A stretch of 64,000 nt of DNA from Pohlia nutans (GCA_022496805.1 CM040093.1:4342501-4406500), one strand, 5' to 3'. Shown: positions 22,147 to 33,974, counted from the stretch's first letter. A program made the numbers and translations. The notes: a model not told the origin generated them from the sequence alone.

Positions 22147-24781
22147 GTTCCATCTGAATCCTGGCTCTCAAATTCAGAATAACAAGAACTTCTCCTATGA
22201 GGTGCTCTTTCAATTTCACTACTAAAACTGGGGTCATACTAAACCCCACCCCCTGTTACCAACAGCAACTCGTCTAATTTTACACTTGGTCACTCGGCTT
22301 TGAATGAAAATAAGGTTGTGTACTGTCCCTTCAATCGTAGTCTACCCATTATTAATGGTTGCGTCACACATTGAGTGAGAAAACAATTGAATCTCAAGAG
22401 AGTTTGGCTCTTGCAACTGTAGCCAAAGTGAGAGATCTATCTCTAAAGTGATCAACACACTCCTACGTAATTATTGGTTAAAATGCTTAACCCCTAAAGG
22501 ACCAAGGATTCATAGCTTTACAATGGCAAATTCAATCTATCATATTGTGAAAAAGATAATTCAGGTAGGACCAAATTTTGTACCACCAAATTGAGTGAAG
22601 AGCATTGTATGTGTTGGTCAAAAAGGAAATAATTTTGAACAAAAAAAAAAGTCCACATAGGACCTACTCAAAATTGCTATAAAATACACGAGACCCAATT
22701 TGGGCTCCTTGGTCCTTTAGGGCTTAAATAGTATCCTTATTGCAGCACAGTTCTTTTTCTCTCCTGTCCACAAGCACAAGCATTTCCTACTCCCACCAAT
22801 TCGATTGACCATAAGTTAGCGATGAAGTTTACCAGTTTAAAATGCCTCCGGTACCTCTTCAGAGCGGCTATTTCCAGCTTACTCAGATCCACCGACTGCA
22901 ACCAATCAATGCGATAGAATCATCAATTTCAGCATAGACATGGATGCTCTGAGCTCCATTAACTCCCATTCAGGCTCAGCTCATTATATAATGCCAACTC
23001 GAAGATTTTCTTAGAAAGAGTACACTTCTGCGTCGATTGATTGTAGATTAGGGTTCTGTGTAGAATGGAGGCGTACCGGAAGAGCTTCAGAAGTTGGGCT
23101 GGATCCCTCATCCACCTCGTCTCTCCGAGACTCATTATACATCCGGTTAAAACTCGCATGTTCCGCTGCCATTGCATTGTGATTGTGATCAGGTTCATCA
23201 ACATTGCGTGAGACGAGCATGGATGGCTTTCGTGGCTGAACCCGGGGCTTGAATGCATTCCTTGGCACATTGTCTTCTGCGCCACACAATCCATGATCAA
23301 TCAACTCCACTCACATTGTATTGTATTATAGCGAAAATGGCGCACCGCGAAATTATACCGACACAGCCGAGGCTCATAAAATACCAGCCTCCAATTGATT
23401 AACTGATTGAGTATCAAGCACAAACCTAGACTTGTCCCACTAGAGAAAGGATTTTCTTCATTGTCGTCGTGCTCTTCGTGACCACTCGGAGCTTCAATTA
23501 CGCTCAACGCATTTCGCTGCAGCTTCACTTCGTCCCCATTGGTAAGAACCTGAATCAAAAACCATCATGCGTACTCAAATTCAGGCTTGCTCAATTACAA
23601 AAACCCACCCTTAAGAACTGGGTCAGTAAATCATAAGGTAGAGGATATTAACACCATTAGATGGCTCAATTAACAAGTTGAGTAAGAGCATTTATACGCC
23701 TTTGCTTTATATCTAGAGCCACTACTCTTTGAAAGGAAAATAATGAGGTTGTCTATTGTCCCTTCAAAATTGGAGCCCACTTTGAATCATCATACATTGA
23801 TATCTCTACTACCTGAAGAACCTAAAAACCCATTTGGGAGAGCATTATATTATGCACTCAAATCCGGAATGTGAAGGCTTAATTACAACCCCGTTAAAAA
23901 CCTACCCTTAAGAACTGGGTCCGTAAATCATATAAGGTAGAGGATATTGAAACCGTTCTAAGCCTTGTTACTCATCGCTTCCAATAAGAACTGGGTCCGT
24001 AAATCATATAAGGTAGAGGATATTGAAACCGTTCTAAGCCTTGTTACTCATCGCTTCCAATACACTTGGTTGGCCTTCAATTAGCAAGTTGAGTGTGAGC
24101 ATGTATACGCCTTAGCTTTCTATCTAGAGCCACTACATATCAAATTTGCAAGGCTATTAAAACACTATTGTAATAGAATATACTGTCGTTTCAGTACCAA
24201 AAACTATATTGAAAAGACACCAAATTATTGTTTTCAACGCTGTTCTTTGCTTTAAAAGAACGTTATATAGCAAAGCCTATTGTTTCAATAATGTTTCCAA
24301 ATTTGAGATGAATATGTTTCCAAATAATGAGGTTGACTATTATCCCTTCAAAATTGGTCTTCCCACTTTGAATGAGCAAACATTGATATCTCAACTGATA
24401 CAATGGCAATAGCAAAAGGTCCTCAAACAAACCCCAACAATGGGAAGACAAGCGCCTGCGTGAACATTCCTATCAACGACAATATGGAAGGGAATCACAA
24501 TGAGGAAATTTCAAATTGGTAGATTCAAGAATTGAAGAAGAATAGTAAGTAGAATGTGTAGGGGTTACCAGCCAGTGCCATCCGCCGAGGCCCACGGCCT
24601 TGGTAACGACGCCATGGAGGCCCACAAGCACTGACTTGGTGCGGTTGTTGCCGGTGACCAGCACCTTGGTGTGGCGGGGCAGCACGGCCAGCCCGTCCTC
24701 GCCACTCTCCTCGCCACCGGACCGGTAACTGCTCGTAACCGGACCGGTAACCGGGCCCTCCTCCGTAGAAATATCCAGCAT
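21003..24781 (-). CDS. AFR: SAP30/AFR-type Sin3-HDAC complex subunit (6 exons)
   Basis: Six minus-strand exons join in frame with GT-AG introns: 24781-24569, 23549-23426, 23276-23077, 22895-22833, 22085-22017 and 21065-21003, giving 243 residues. The N-terminal part has PRHTKVLVTGNNRTKSVLVG, KAVGLGGWHWLVLTNG and EVKLQRNALSVIEAP, the conserved block of plant SAP30-like AFR proteins. A basic, Ser-rich linker follows. The C-terminal Sin3-binding domain (about residues 180-243) has VDLSKLEIAALKRYRRHF, STKEQLLRAVGRHFMSQ and LDEAQVIAAFMQAAKR. In Arabidopsis AFR1/2 join a Sin3-HDAC co-repressor acting on flowering and other genes, and the nuclear role here is inferred from that. I chose the start at 24781 (MLDISTEEG). 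An in-frame ATG at 24877 would add 32 residues. The introns carry several repeats (listed separately). The 20-residue last exon ends in KRPRP. Confidence 0.88.
21119..21394. mobile_element. Foldback element, copy 1, in AFR intron 5
   Basis: A 276-bp inverted repeat whose ends read CATCAGG and CCTGATG. The arms contain TTTCGCACGGATTT on the left and CCGTGCGGAAAA on the right. Same length and structure as 30000-30275. It lies between the last two AFR exons. Confidence 0.75.
22110..22146. repeat. (ATT)n microsatellite
   Basis: About twelve ATT units in AFR intron 4, next to the exon 5 acceptor. Confidence 0.9.
22487..22727 (+). mobile_element. TTAA-element family D, in AFR intron 4
   Basis: A 241-bp element. 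The left end TTAACCCCTAAAGGACCAAG and the right end pair over 22 bp with one mismatch (the base next to the right TTAA). The subterminal palindrome CCCAATTTGGG lies inside the right end. It is inserted in an intron of the AFR gene, antisense to it. Confidence 0.85.
23600..24400. repeat. Duplicated segments in AFR intron 1
   Basis: Two perfect head-to-tail copies of a 76-bp unit (23910-23985 and 23986-24061, starting AAGAACTGGGTCCGTAAATC) follow a diverged third copy near 23608. A wider block (CTATCTAGAGCCACTAC ... CCCTTCAAAATTGG ... ACATTGATATCTC) appears at 23690-23810 and again at 24090-24395. The perfect copy is recent. Confidence 0.8.
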
Positions 24782-26108
24782 AATTTTTTCAACAACAACA
24801 CCAACCACACTGAATCCCTTCCTGTAAACTTCTTCTTTTTTTTCTTTAATTCTTTGTTCTCCCTCCCTCTCGATCAATCACTCAACCTCCAATTCAAGGC
24901 CACCACAATAATCTCCACATGATCATATGGACGGCACAGTCAAACAGATGTTGCTTGCACTGTAGAAAGAAAGAAACCCAGACACCCACGTCATGGTATG
25001 CTGGAGCACGCAGGATCTTTCCCTGCCTTGGGCAGTAGCGCAAACTCACGGTCCTCGTTCATTCTGATTGAACTGCGACTGTATCATCAGATCGACAACA
25101 ACGAAACTAGTCAATTACAGAATAGAAATGGAAGAGAGAAAAAAAATAACATCTAGTTCTACTTCCCACGCATTGGGAAATTGCAAGAACCTCACTCGCA
25201 TTAAGAAAGAAAACAAAAATGGGGCTAATTTTGGCTCTTACCCTGCTGCTCACTCAATGAGGAGAATGAATACTCAGTTGCTTCGACTAGTTAGTTCCCT
25301 GTTGACGAAATCAAAACAAAGAGAGAAAGAGAGAGAGTCGGGTGTGTGTGTGTGTGTGCAGAATTACTACTTTCTGGGAGTAAGAAAAAAATAAGAAGCT
25401 CTGGTGATTGTTGTGATTCTATTTCGTCTTCGTCTTCTTCGTGGATGTGGCATGCCAATGACATGCACTCCACCCAACCTCATCAATCAACACGAAAACC
25501 TCACAGATCCAAATCTAAGAGACAGACGGAGCTTCTTCTTCATCTCACTCACTCTGTGTGCGTTTTTTTCTGCCAAAACCAAACCAAAAAAAAATTCAAA
25601 ATGTAACCACAACCACGAGCGCTTAGAACCCCTGATCAACGAATCTTAAGAAGAGGAAAGGAAAAACAGTGAAGGATCGGAGTGATGAATTATTTTTTTA
25701 AAAAGGCTACGAATTGGGCGACAATGAACAATCAATCAACAATGAAGTTCTGCAAGCTCACGTAAAAAGATCATAGCTCTCAGGCTAGAGACAGACAGAG
25801 TGGGTCAGGTACCTCTCTCTCTGTGTGTGTGTGTACTTGCTGGGAAGACCGACTAGGAAGAAGACGACGACCAGGCGGCGGCCGGCGGTCGGTAGAAGCG
25901 ACTCTTGGACGGTGGGAGGGGGAGGTATAATAATAGAACAAGTCATGGCTGACAGCCGCCGTTGGCTTCCCGTCTTTTCGTCCCAAGCTTCCTTGCTGCC
26001 GCTCTCTTTCCTATTTCCACTCCCACTCCTCCATCATGAGTTTATTGCAACCATTCTAATTTCCTCACACTAATTTCCACGTTTCCCATAGAGTTTGATT
26101 ATTCACAC
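24782..26108. other. Upstream region of the AFR gene
   Basis: Contains GA and TG runs (25321-25360 and 25812-25835) and CT-rich sequence of the kind common in plant leaders and promoters. The short open frames are compositional. No second gene recognised. Confidence 0.4.
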
Positions 26109-26111
26109 TAA

Positions 26112-27395
26112 GGGCGCTTTACACTTAGGGCCTCCTTCCATGTGGGGATCGGTTGGGTGGAAGGCACTAGAAGACAAGAATTGAGGTCTCAAGAACCACC
26201 CATGCTCCACCCATTTTGGTACAAATGAAATATATACTCTTGTCTTCTCTTGTTTTCACCCATTTCAGTAGAGCTTCCTCCTTTTGAGGACCGGCCACCC
26301 ACACCGATCCCCACATGGAAGCCTGCCCTTAGAGGCTGGGCCAATTCCCCTTGAGGCTGATTGCATGAAATTTCAACCCCTTTCGAGTTAGAGGCCGGCC
26401 TCAACTACACATTATAATAAAATTATAACGGGGGCCAATTCTCTCATATGTAAAGGCTTGAGGCCAAGAAGCCAAGCCGATTCAATAAATATAGCAAATT
26501 TCAACTCCTCTCTCTCTTTTCAAAAGTGTTGTTTAGATTTTCACATAATCCAACAAATCTAATTCGTTGAAAAAAATCATATTTTATATTAACTCCTAAA
26601 TGACGGAGGGGGTAAGGGCAAAACATAAATGTGTTATAAAAAATTACTTCTTCAACTTTGATGAAGTTTGGTCCAAAAGAGAAAATGAGGAGCTTGATGT
26701 TTAGTAATTTTCCATACGGTCAGATATCAAAAAATAGCTTTTTATCATCTCATAATGAATTTAGAAGCATTTAACTTCAAATATTTCTCAGAATCACAAA
26801 TCTTATTTTTAGAATTTGAAATTTTGTGTGATTTGTTAAAATTAGACATTCTATTCTAAAATCAAAAATTGCAAATTTTTCAATGGAGAGAACATCATTA
26901 CTTTCCCCAAATAGTAAGTTTTCTAACACTACACAATGTAGAAGTGTTTTTCTTTGAAAATTTCTCCCGGGTGGAGTTTAACTCGGATGGACATGATTCA
27001 AGTTGGGTTGGAAAGTAGACTTGATTACCTATTTAAAAATATTTTTTATTTTCTATAAAAATATTTTTTCTATTTCGGGCAGCCCATAAAAAAAGGGCAG
27101 AGACCATAAAATGGTTGATCCGTCACTTAGGGGTTAAAAGAAGGTTTTTTTTACTGAAATTTGACATTGGCCCTGAGGTCAAGAATTGGCCTTCCATTTT
27201 GGGTGCACCCAATTCAACGAGCTCAGGTTGTGTCATACCATGTGTTTTTTAAGTAAAAATTTCATATCACCAAATCGACCCAGGCTCTAGGTGTAAAGGG
27301 ATTGGGGCCGATTTCAGCCTTTTGACCAATCACAAGTGAGGTTTTCAAGCCTCTTATACAACGAATTGGCCCGGCCTCTAGGTGTAAAGCGGCCC
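26112..27395. mobile_element. PIF/Harbinger-like element, 3-bp TAA duplication
   Basis: The left end is GGGCGCTTTACACTTAGGGC and the right end, in reverse complement, is GGGCCGCTTTACACCTAGAG. TAA flanks both sides (26109-26111 and 27396-27398). The terminal sequence and TWA-type duplication are those of PIF/Harbinger elements. It has an internal inverted pair around CCATGTGGGGATCGG (26135-26330) and carries a family B TTAA element (26589-27137). No transposase frame. Confidence 0.7.
26589..27137 (+). mobile_element. TTAA-element family B, copy 2 (nested)
   Basis: A 549-bp element from TTAACTCCTAAATGACGG to CACTTAGGGGTTAA. It belongs to the B sub-group with the GGTAAGGGCAAAAC start, also seen at 37113 and 41065. 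It is nested inside the Harbinger-like element. Confidence 0.8.
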
Positions 27396-27465
27396 TAATT
27401 TCCACCTCTTTGTGAAGATGGTTGGTTCGTTACATTATTAAGCCCTAGACTTTCTACCTTTTACC

Positions 27466-27535
27466 CACTAGTAGAAAAGGTGGCACTGTCGAGGGAGATG
27501 CCCAGGCAAGTAGTGCCCAATTCCACACATGCATA
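27466..27535 (+). mobile_element. CACTA-like terminus, single end
   Basis: CACTAGTAGAAAAGGTGGCA is the start typical of plant CACTA elements. It is followed by GTGCCCAATTCC as in 39884-40014. The other end is not found. Confidence 0.45.
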
Positions 27536-27789
27536 AACGTCATTGTATTCAGTTTCTGAACGACTAACACATTCAAACTCACTCTACGTTCTCATCAATG
27601 CTTCAATGAAAGTCATTCAATTTTTTGGAAATACTTCACCAAGTTGTTGTCCTATCCAATGGTTGGATTTAGTGATACTTGAGTACATATTTTTCTAAAA
27701 CTATAAATATAAAAGTATGTCAAGTTGTTGACCAAGCCAAAATTGCATTGACTATAGTTCAAAAGTTGCCTTACAAAAATGAGGTCATA

Positions 27790-28124
27790 GATTTAAGGAA
27801 CACAAAAATTTCATAGAATCACCACATTTAAGAGTATCTCATTTCAAATTCATTCCAATAAATTTTACTCAAAAAATATTAAAATTTCGTTTGTAATCAA
27901 ATTTAGAAGGAATTTTTAATTTTAACTTTCAAATTTTATAATTAAATATCGGTGATAGTATTGGTGAATTGAATTGTACATATGGAATCTAAAATTCAAA
28001 ATCTAGAACTTTCGTTTGTATATCAATTCCAAAATATTCTTCTAAATAGTACTTTATGATGATTTTTTCTCAAATTGTCAATTCCAGGGACACTCTGGTA
28101 CGTTTAGGGATTAACCGAAAACAA
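27790..28124 (-). mobile_element. TTAA-element family C, truncated copy
   Basis: The right part matches 46500-46803 (GGAATCTAAAATTCA-like and TTTCGTTTGTAATC-like segments) and ends CGTTTAGGGATTAA. The other terminus is lost. Confidence 0.55.
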
Positions 28125-28214
28125 AATGGTGTTCAAGTGGAATTTGCATCCCTACAGTAACAATTTTTAACAAGCATTGTTCATAAACAATCCCTTTGTC
28201 AGCTCTTTTAGGTT

Positions 28215-28345
28215 TAGAAGAACTTGTGGAAATTCCTCTCTAGCATTCGGGAGGTCACGAGTTCCATTCCTTTAGGTGGTGCAAGGCCTTGCTTTAGATT
28301 ATTCTCCAACTCGCCATAGTCTAGTTTTGCAATCTTTTTGAACTG
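28215..28345 (+). repeat. Dispersed SINE-like repeat, copy 2
   Basis: CTCTAGCATTCGGGAGGTCA, GAGTTCC and AAGGCCTTGCTTTAGATTAT as in 19198 and 40255. Confidence 0.45.
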
Positions 28346-28359
28346 GAACCGAGTACAAG

Positions 28360-29090
28360 GTGAGTTTCTACTTTGAGACACTCTTTTCGGTTCACTCTAT
28401 TACTTCCAATAAATTTATGAAGTTTTGCACTAATTTACACAATGAGGATAGAGTTAGTCATTTTGAAATATTTTTGTGTATCCATGTTGTAGATATTGAT
28501 CATCAATTTCTTATCGAGCATTCATATATTAAATAAAGAGAAATAACTTGTACTTCTTTCTCATGCTATTTGTTCACTATTATAACGTGGAGAGTTCAAA
28601 TAATTATATGATGATTTGCACTGAGATTAGAATGGGTCATTTTGAACATTTCTTTCTTGTACACGTTATACAAATTTAAAAATTCAATTTATTATCATAG
28701 ACCCTAAGCCTCTGTGATAAGGTGCTTATTTATTATTATTATTATAATGTAGTGTTTAGAGATCGTGAAGAATTTAAATGATTTCACAATGTTCCATCGA
28801 CCAATTGAGATAATGAAAATAGAATAGATAATATTGAACATTTTGTTGAATATTAACGCCGTACATATTGAGTTCTAATTTATCTTCTTGTATGTATACA
28901 ATAAATAAAATGAAATAACATTGCTCCTTTGCCAAGGTTGTTTGTTCACTACTTGTAATATAATGTGGTGTTTAGAGATCGTGAAGACTTCAAATTATTT
29001 CATAATTTTTCAAACTAATATATACAATAAGCATAGAGTAAGTGATTTTGAACATCTTGTCGTTATAAATATTCAATTTGTTATTGTATG
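28360..29090. repeat. Degenerate tandem array, about 185-220 bp unit, four copies
   Basis: Units contain GTGTTTAGAGATCGTGAAGA followed by an AGATAGAGTNAGTNATTTTGAACAT-like block, seen near 28441, 28626, 28815 and 29033. Diverged copies of the last block recur at 31477 and 32283. No coding content. Confidence 0.55.
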
Positions 29091-29276
29091 TTAACCCATA
29101 AATAGCCAAGGGTATTAGAAAAAAACATAGATGTGTTATAATATGTGACCTCTTTATCTTTGATGAAGTTTGGTACAATATAAAAAATGAAAATCATAAT
29201 GTGTTAAAAATAGACGTATGGTTAATTTTCCAAAAATAATTTTAGTTTTGCACGTAATGAATTCAAAAATTACATC
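29091..29276 (+). mobile_element. TTAA-element family B, 3'-truncated copy
   Basis: TTAACCCATAAATAGCCAAG and CATAGATGTGTTATAATATG align with the start of the copy at 4325. Homology stops near 29276. Confidence 0.6.
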
Positions 29277-29999
29277 TTTTGTCAGGTCGGTATACGTTAA
29301 CGTATGTTCATTGTTATGATGTGGCATTCAAAAATCAAATCATACAGGGTCTTCCAATCCATAGCAATTTATTGCCATTTTGGCACGATCTATAAAGGTG
29401 GTTTTCTATTGGAGACCTGATGGTTTAAATCAAGATCAAAAACTCTAACTCATGGGAATTTCCAATGCATACACCTTCCAATGCTTTCCATGCTTCCTTT
29501 CAGGTTTAACATGGAACGTTGGAAAACGATGGCCCACATTGATTACGGTTTAGACTACAGTAGAAAAGTCTAGTACCTGTCAGAAATTTTAGGGAAATAG
29601 AGCAATGTGATTGGGAAAAATCGACGAAGAACAAAATTTGCTCCATTCCCCTAAAATTCTTGAACAGTGGACTTCTTTACTGTAGTCTAAACCGGCCCTT
29701 CAATGAGAAGGTCAACTCATCATGTCTCCATGTGTCACATTCATAGGGAACTCTCCACGTGTCACATTTTTAGGGGTACATAGACGACCTTCCAATTTGC
29801 ATTTCAAGTTTGGATCATCGGGAGAGCGGAACCCTATTTGAACTCCCAATTCTAAATGTGGCACGAATAGAAAGAATCAGAAGGTGTAGATACTCAATAG
29901 AAAGTCTCCTTATCGGCAATATTAATAGTGCTCACATTATGGGAGTAATTCATTTAAAGTTCACATGACAATGAAAATGACACAACCTATTGAGCCCAA
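29277..29999. other. Intergenic, nothing recognised
   Basis: Only a weak inverted pair around GTTTAGACTACAGTA/TACTGTAGTCTAAAC (near 29550 and 29678) was noticed. No gene. Confidence 0.4.
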
Positions 30000-30275
30000 C
30001 ATCAGGAATTTAGGACCTCACTAATTTTTAACGATTTCCATGAGACAAACGATATTTCATAGGTTTGTACATTTTTCGCACGGATTTTGTGCTAGTTCTG
30101 CATTGAATCCACATGGCTTATACATTCACACTTTTAGTTATCTTATAGTGTGCAGAGTTCGTGCAGAATTAGCGCAAAATCCGTGCAAAATATGTACAAA
30201 AAATGTACAAACCCATGAAAAATCGGATGTCGTACGGAAATCGTTTAAAATCCGCAAAGTCCTAAATTCTTGATG
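30000..30275. mobile_element. Foldback element, copy 2
   Basis: 276 bp with the same arms as 21119-21394 (CATCAGGAATTTAGGACC at the left, TCCTAAATTCTTGATG at the right). The left arm carries TTTTTCGCACGGATTTTG. Confidence 0.75.
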
Positions 30276-30284
30276 AAAGATTGT

Positions 30285-31130
30285 ACATCAATGATAGAGA
30301 AAAAGTAACATTAGAGGTCAAGTAGATCATTTGGTTAATTTGCATGTTCCTTATCAATTGTGCATAATGCGATTCTTCTTCTTTTAAACTACTAGCCCCT
30401 TTGTAGAGTTTTGAAACTCAAATTTGAAATACCCCTCCCTTATAGATGAACTTTAACACCCTCTTATTTACAATAAAGTAGAATTAGTTGATTCAATTGT
30501 TCAAATTGCCAATTTAATTTAACATGCTAAGCTAACTAGTTGTCTAAATTTCAAAACATGTCACAAGTGAAAATAGATACAATTGTTTTTGTCAAATTCT
30601 TTAAGAAAATCCTAGACCAAATGCTTTTGACGTGCCAAGCTTTGAACTCACATACATTGGTTACCAACATGTGGTAAAAAAGTTCTAAGTGTAAATGATT
30701 GTTAAATGCTCCAAAAGAAGAAATTGTCAAAATTTGGCAATAATGTAACTTCATCTCAGTTTTGGTCCATGACTCAATGTTAGTTGTTTCACTTTGTTTT
30801 TAGTCTATGTCTGTTGTTTCACGTCATATCAATGTTAGAATCAATGTCAATAGTTTCACTTCATTTCACTTCGTGTTGGTGTTTCAATTCATGTCAAACA
30901 TGGTTAACGCAAATTGTTTCACTTCATGTCATTTTTGGTGCATGTCAATTGTTTCATTCCATATCATTCTAGTGTTTAATTTCATGTCAGTTCTGGTCAA
31001 TGTAGCACCTATGGCACAATTTAATTCATTTTTCTTAAAAAAATGCCACGTGTTGCTATCTTATTGATTGTAACCCATTAAAAAAAGGATGTAGATGGCG
31101 AGAAACGTGACGTGGAATTCTAGGGGTTGT
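30285..31130. repeat. Large direct duplication, unit 1
   Basis: Aligns with 32620-33250 over most of its length (for example TTTGCATGTTCCTTATCAAT, GTCACAAGTGAAAATAGAT and GGATGTAGATGGCG). Interrupted at 30760-31000 by a degenerate repeat of GTTTCACTTCATGTCA. Confidence 0.65.
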
Positions 31131-31194
31131 TATTGTATACCCCTATGTTAAATAATGAATAAAAAAATTTGCCTCTTTGTACGGTTGGTGTAAT

Positions 31195-31640
31195 GCCATT
31201 ATATAGTATTCAGAGATTGTGGGAAGATCACAACATAGCAATTATTGAGGTCTTTGGCACAATCTTGAGCACCACAAATTATGACAACATTTCATTCAAT
31301 GTCTCTTTCCAAGGTTTGTATGACAATGAAAGTGACACTTGAACTATAAAACAACCTTCTAGACCGATAAAGTCTACAAAAAATCTACATCAATGTTCAC
31401 AAAGATCCAACCTTAGAGGTGTTAAACCTTGTAATTTATACTCTTCAAACTTTTTCATAATGTTTCATACTAATATATACAATAAGCATAGAGTAAGTAA
31501 TTTTGAACATTTTTTTGCTATACATATTCCATTTATTATTGTATACTCCTATGTCAAACAAAATTTTAAAAATTGTCTCTTTGTATGGTTGGTATAATGT
31601 CACTATGTACTTTTCATAGATTGTTGGAAGATCACAACAT
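31195..31640. repeat. Diverged tandem sequence between duplication units
   Basis: Two copies of a block containing TTGTANGGTTGGTNTAATG and GAAGATCACAACATAG lie near 31175 and 31585. They belong to the same repeat field as 28360-29090. Confidence 0.45.
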
Positions 31641-31649
31641 AGTATAGAA

Positions 31650-31990
31650 CATTAGAATAATACACAAACTATTGAAAACAACACAAACTGACAATAGCAC
31701 AAATTTACAACTAAAAATAGTACATAATGACAATGACAATTGTACAATTTGACAATACTACGGAATGACACCTGACAATAGCACATAATGACAACTATCT
31801 GACAATCTCACTGACAATCTCACTCACTGACAATAGTACAAACTGACACCTGACAATAGCACGTGATGACAATAAACAACAACACAAAATAACAAAGTAC
31901 AATCTGACAATAGCACATAATGAAAATAGACAACAATACAAAATGACAATAGTCAAACTAACAATAACACAAAATGACAACATCTTCATT
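31650..31990. repeat. Minisatellite, TGACAATAGCACATAA type
   Basis: A degenerate unit of about 16-22 bp with the core TGACAATAGCACA is repeated some fifteen times. The minus-strand frame here is repeat-derived. Confidence 0.65.
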
Positions 31991-32619
31991 CAATGTCTCG
32001 CGATAATGAAAGTGACACTTGAATTATAAAACAACCTACATTTTTTGGGCCCAAAAAATCTACATCAATGATGATGAAGGCCCAACATTAGGAGTATTAA
32101 AACTTGTAATTTACACTCTTCAATTCGCATGTTTGTTATCAAATTAAGCCAATGTAATTTTTCTTTAGTCAAATTGTTAAACCCCTTTTAAAATTTTATA
32201 TTGTCACTTGCAATCCTCCATCATGAGTTTATTGAAACCGTTCTAATTTCATGATGTTTCACATTAATTTACGCGTCAACTGAAAATAGAGTAAATAATT
32301 TTGAAATTTGATGTGTGCTAATGTTGTAGATATTGAATTCCGATGTATTATCATGTATCTATGTCACTATAATGAAAAATAGCTTTTGCCTCTTTTGTGA
32401 GGTCAGTATACGGCAATTTCTCTTCCTTGTTCAAAGATCAAATCATAAAGAGTCCATAGATGAATCGCAATTATTGCAATTTTTAGCACGATCTCTAAGT
32501 ACCTTTTACTACTCCTAATGGTGCTAACGGTGCTCACATCACGGCAACGATTCATTCATTGTTCACATAACAATGAAAGTGACACTTGAACTACACGCTA
32601 ATAAATAAAGCAACATATT

Positions 32620-33450
32620 GGACCCAAAAAATGTATATCAATGATGGAGAAGAAGTAACATTAGAAGGTCAAATGGACCGTTTGGTCAATTTGCATGTTC
32701 CTTATCAATTGGGTACAATGTCATTCTTCTTTCCCCGCTTCTTTCTTCAAACTATTAGCCCCTTGTAGAGTTTTGAAATGCAAATTTAAAATTGCCTATC
32801 CTTACATATAAATTAGAACACCCTTCTATTTACAATAAGGTATAATTAATTGATTCAATTGTTCAAATTGCCTATTCAATTTCAAACCCTAAACTAACTA
32901 CTCGTTTAAATTTCAAAATGTGTCACAAGTGAAAATAGATGCAATTATCCAAACGATTTTGTCAAATTATTTTAAAAAAGAAATCCTAGATTGGATGCTA
33001 TCGTCATGCCAAGCTTTCAAGAACTCACATACATGGATTACCCAAGGTGTGGTATAAAAAGTTCAAAGTGTAAATGATTGCAAATGCTCCAAAAGAAGAA
33101 ATTATCCAAATTTGGCAATTCCATAGCTTAGTAGCACCTCCGGCACAATTTAACTCAACTTTTTAAGAAAGTACCACGCGTAGCTTTCTTATTGGTTGTA
33201 ACATATGAAAAAGAGGATGTAGATGGCGGGAAACTTGACGTGAAACCCATGGGTGCCTACCAAGTTAGTGTAGATGCAATTGTTCAAACATCTTTGTCAA
33301 ATTCATTGGAAAATTTCCTAGATTTGATGCGTTCGAGATGCTAAGTTGTAAACTCACATACATTGGTTACCAAAGGTGTGATATAAAAAAGTTTTGAGTT
33401 GCCAAAATGCTCCAATAAAAGAAATTCTCAAAATCTCAAAGGAATAAAAT
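32620..33450. repeat. Large direct duplication, unit 2 and partial third unit
   Basis: 32620-33250 parallels 30285-31130 without the TTTCACTTCA insertion. A third partial copy (ACTCACATACATTGGTTACC and TGCTCCAATAAAAGAAATT) follows at 33260-33440. Confidence 0.65.
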
Positions 33451-33595
33451 GTCCTATTGTTTCAAAATAATAATAATAATAATAATGAATAATTTAATAT
33501 TTTAAAAATACTTTTAAAAATTAAAAATATTTTAACCTAAAGAAAGAACCACTAAAAGCTATGGTGGGTCTTGGTGGGAGTGACATAGGAATTGT

Positions 33596-33810
33596 TACCG
33601 TAACTAGGTAGCAGTCCTGGCACAAAAACAATTCTAAAAATAGGTACCATAAATTTAGGATATATTTTTAGTTTTTTCAAAATAAAAATTACAAGGAGAA
33701 AAAGAATCTTCGAGAATATCTGCTATTTGTATCAAAGTGCCGGAATTTTTTTTTTTGGTGGTTTTAATAATTATTCGGCAAAGTGCCGGAACTGCTACCT
33801 AGATACGGTA
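33596..33810. mobile_element. Small TIR element, family R, copy 1
   Basis: The ends TACCGTAACTAGGTAGCAGT and ACTGCTACCTAGATACGGTA pair with one mismatch, giving 215 bp. Relatives are at 43525-43690, 45893-46113, 49212-49353 and 59331-59437. The superfamily is not evident. Confidence 0.65.
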
Positions 33811-33974
33811 TGATTTATGATAAGAGAGAGTGTTTGTTTGTGTGTGTGGGCACATGAGCATTGATGATGAAGGGCTGTGTGCAGTGGAATGCCAGGACTG
33901 TACCTTTGTCTGCAATATAAGGGTAAATGGAATAAGGGTTCCATCAGTAGCCAGTGTTGTTGTTGTTGTCCTCA

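Noticed and set aside
24782..24877. Upstream in-frame ATG giving a longer AFR protein
   Set aside because: The extra 32 residues are Lys/Glu- and Val-rich with no family similarity; the MLDIST start leads directly into the conserved block. Not excluded without transcript data.
31650..31990. Regularly repeated TGACAATAGCACA units considered as a CRISPR-like array
   Set aside because: Unit and spacing are irregular, there are no unique spacers, and the genome is eukaryotic; it is a minisatellite.
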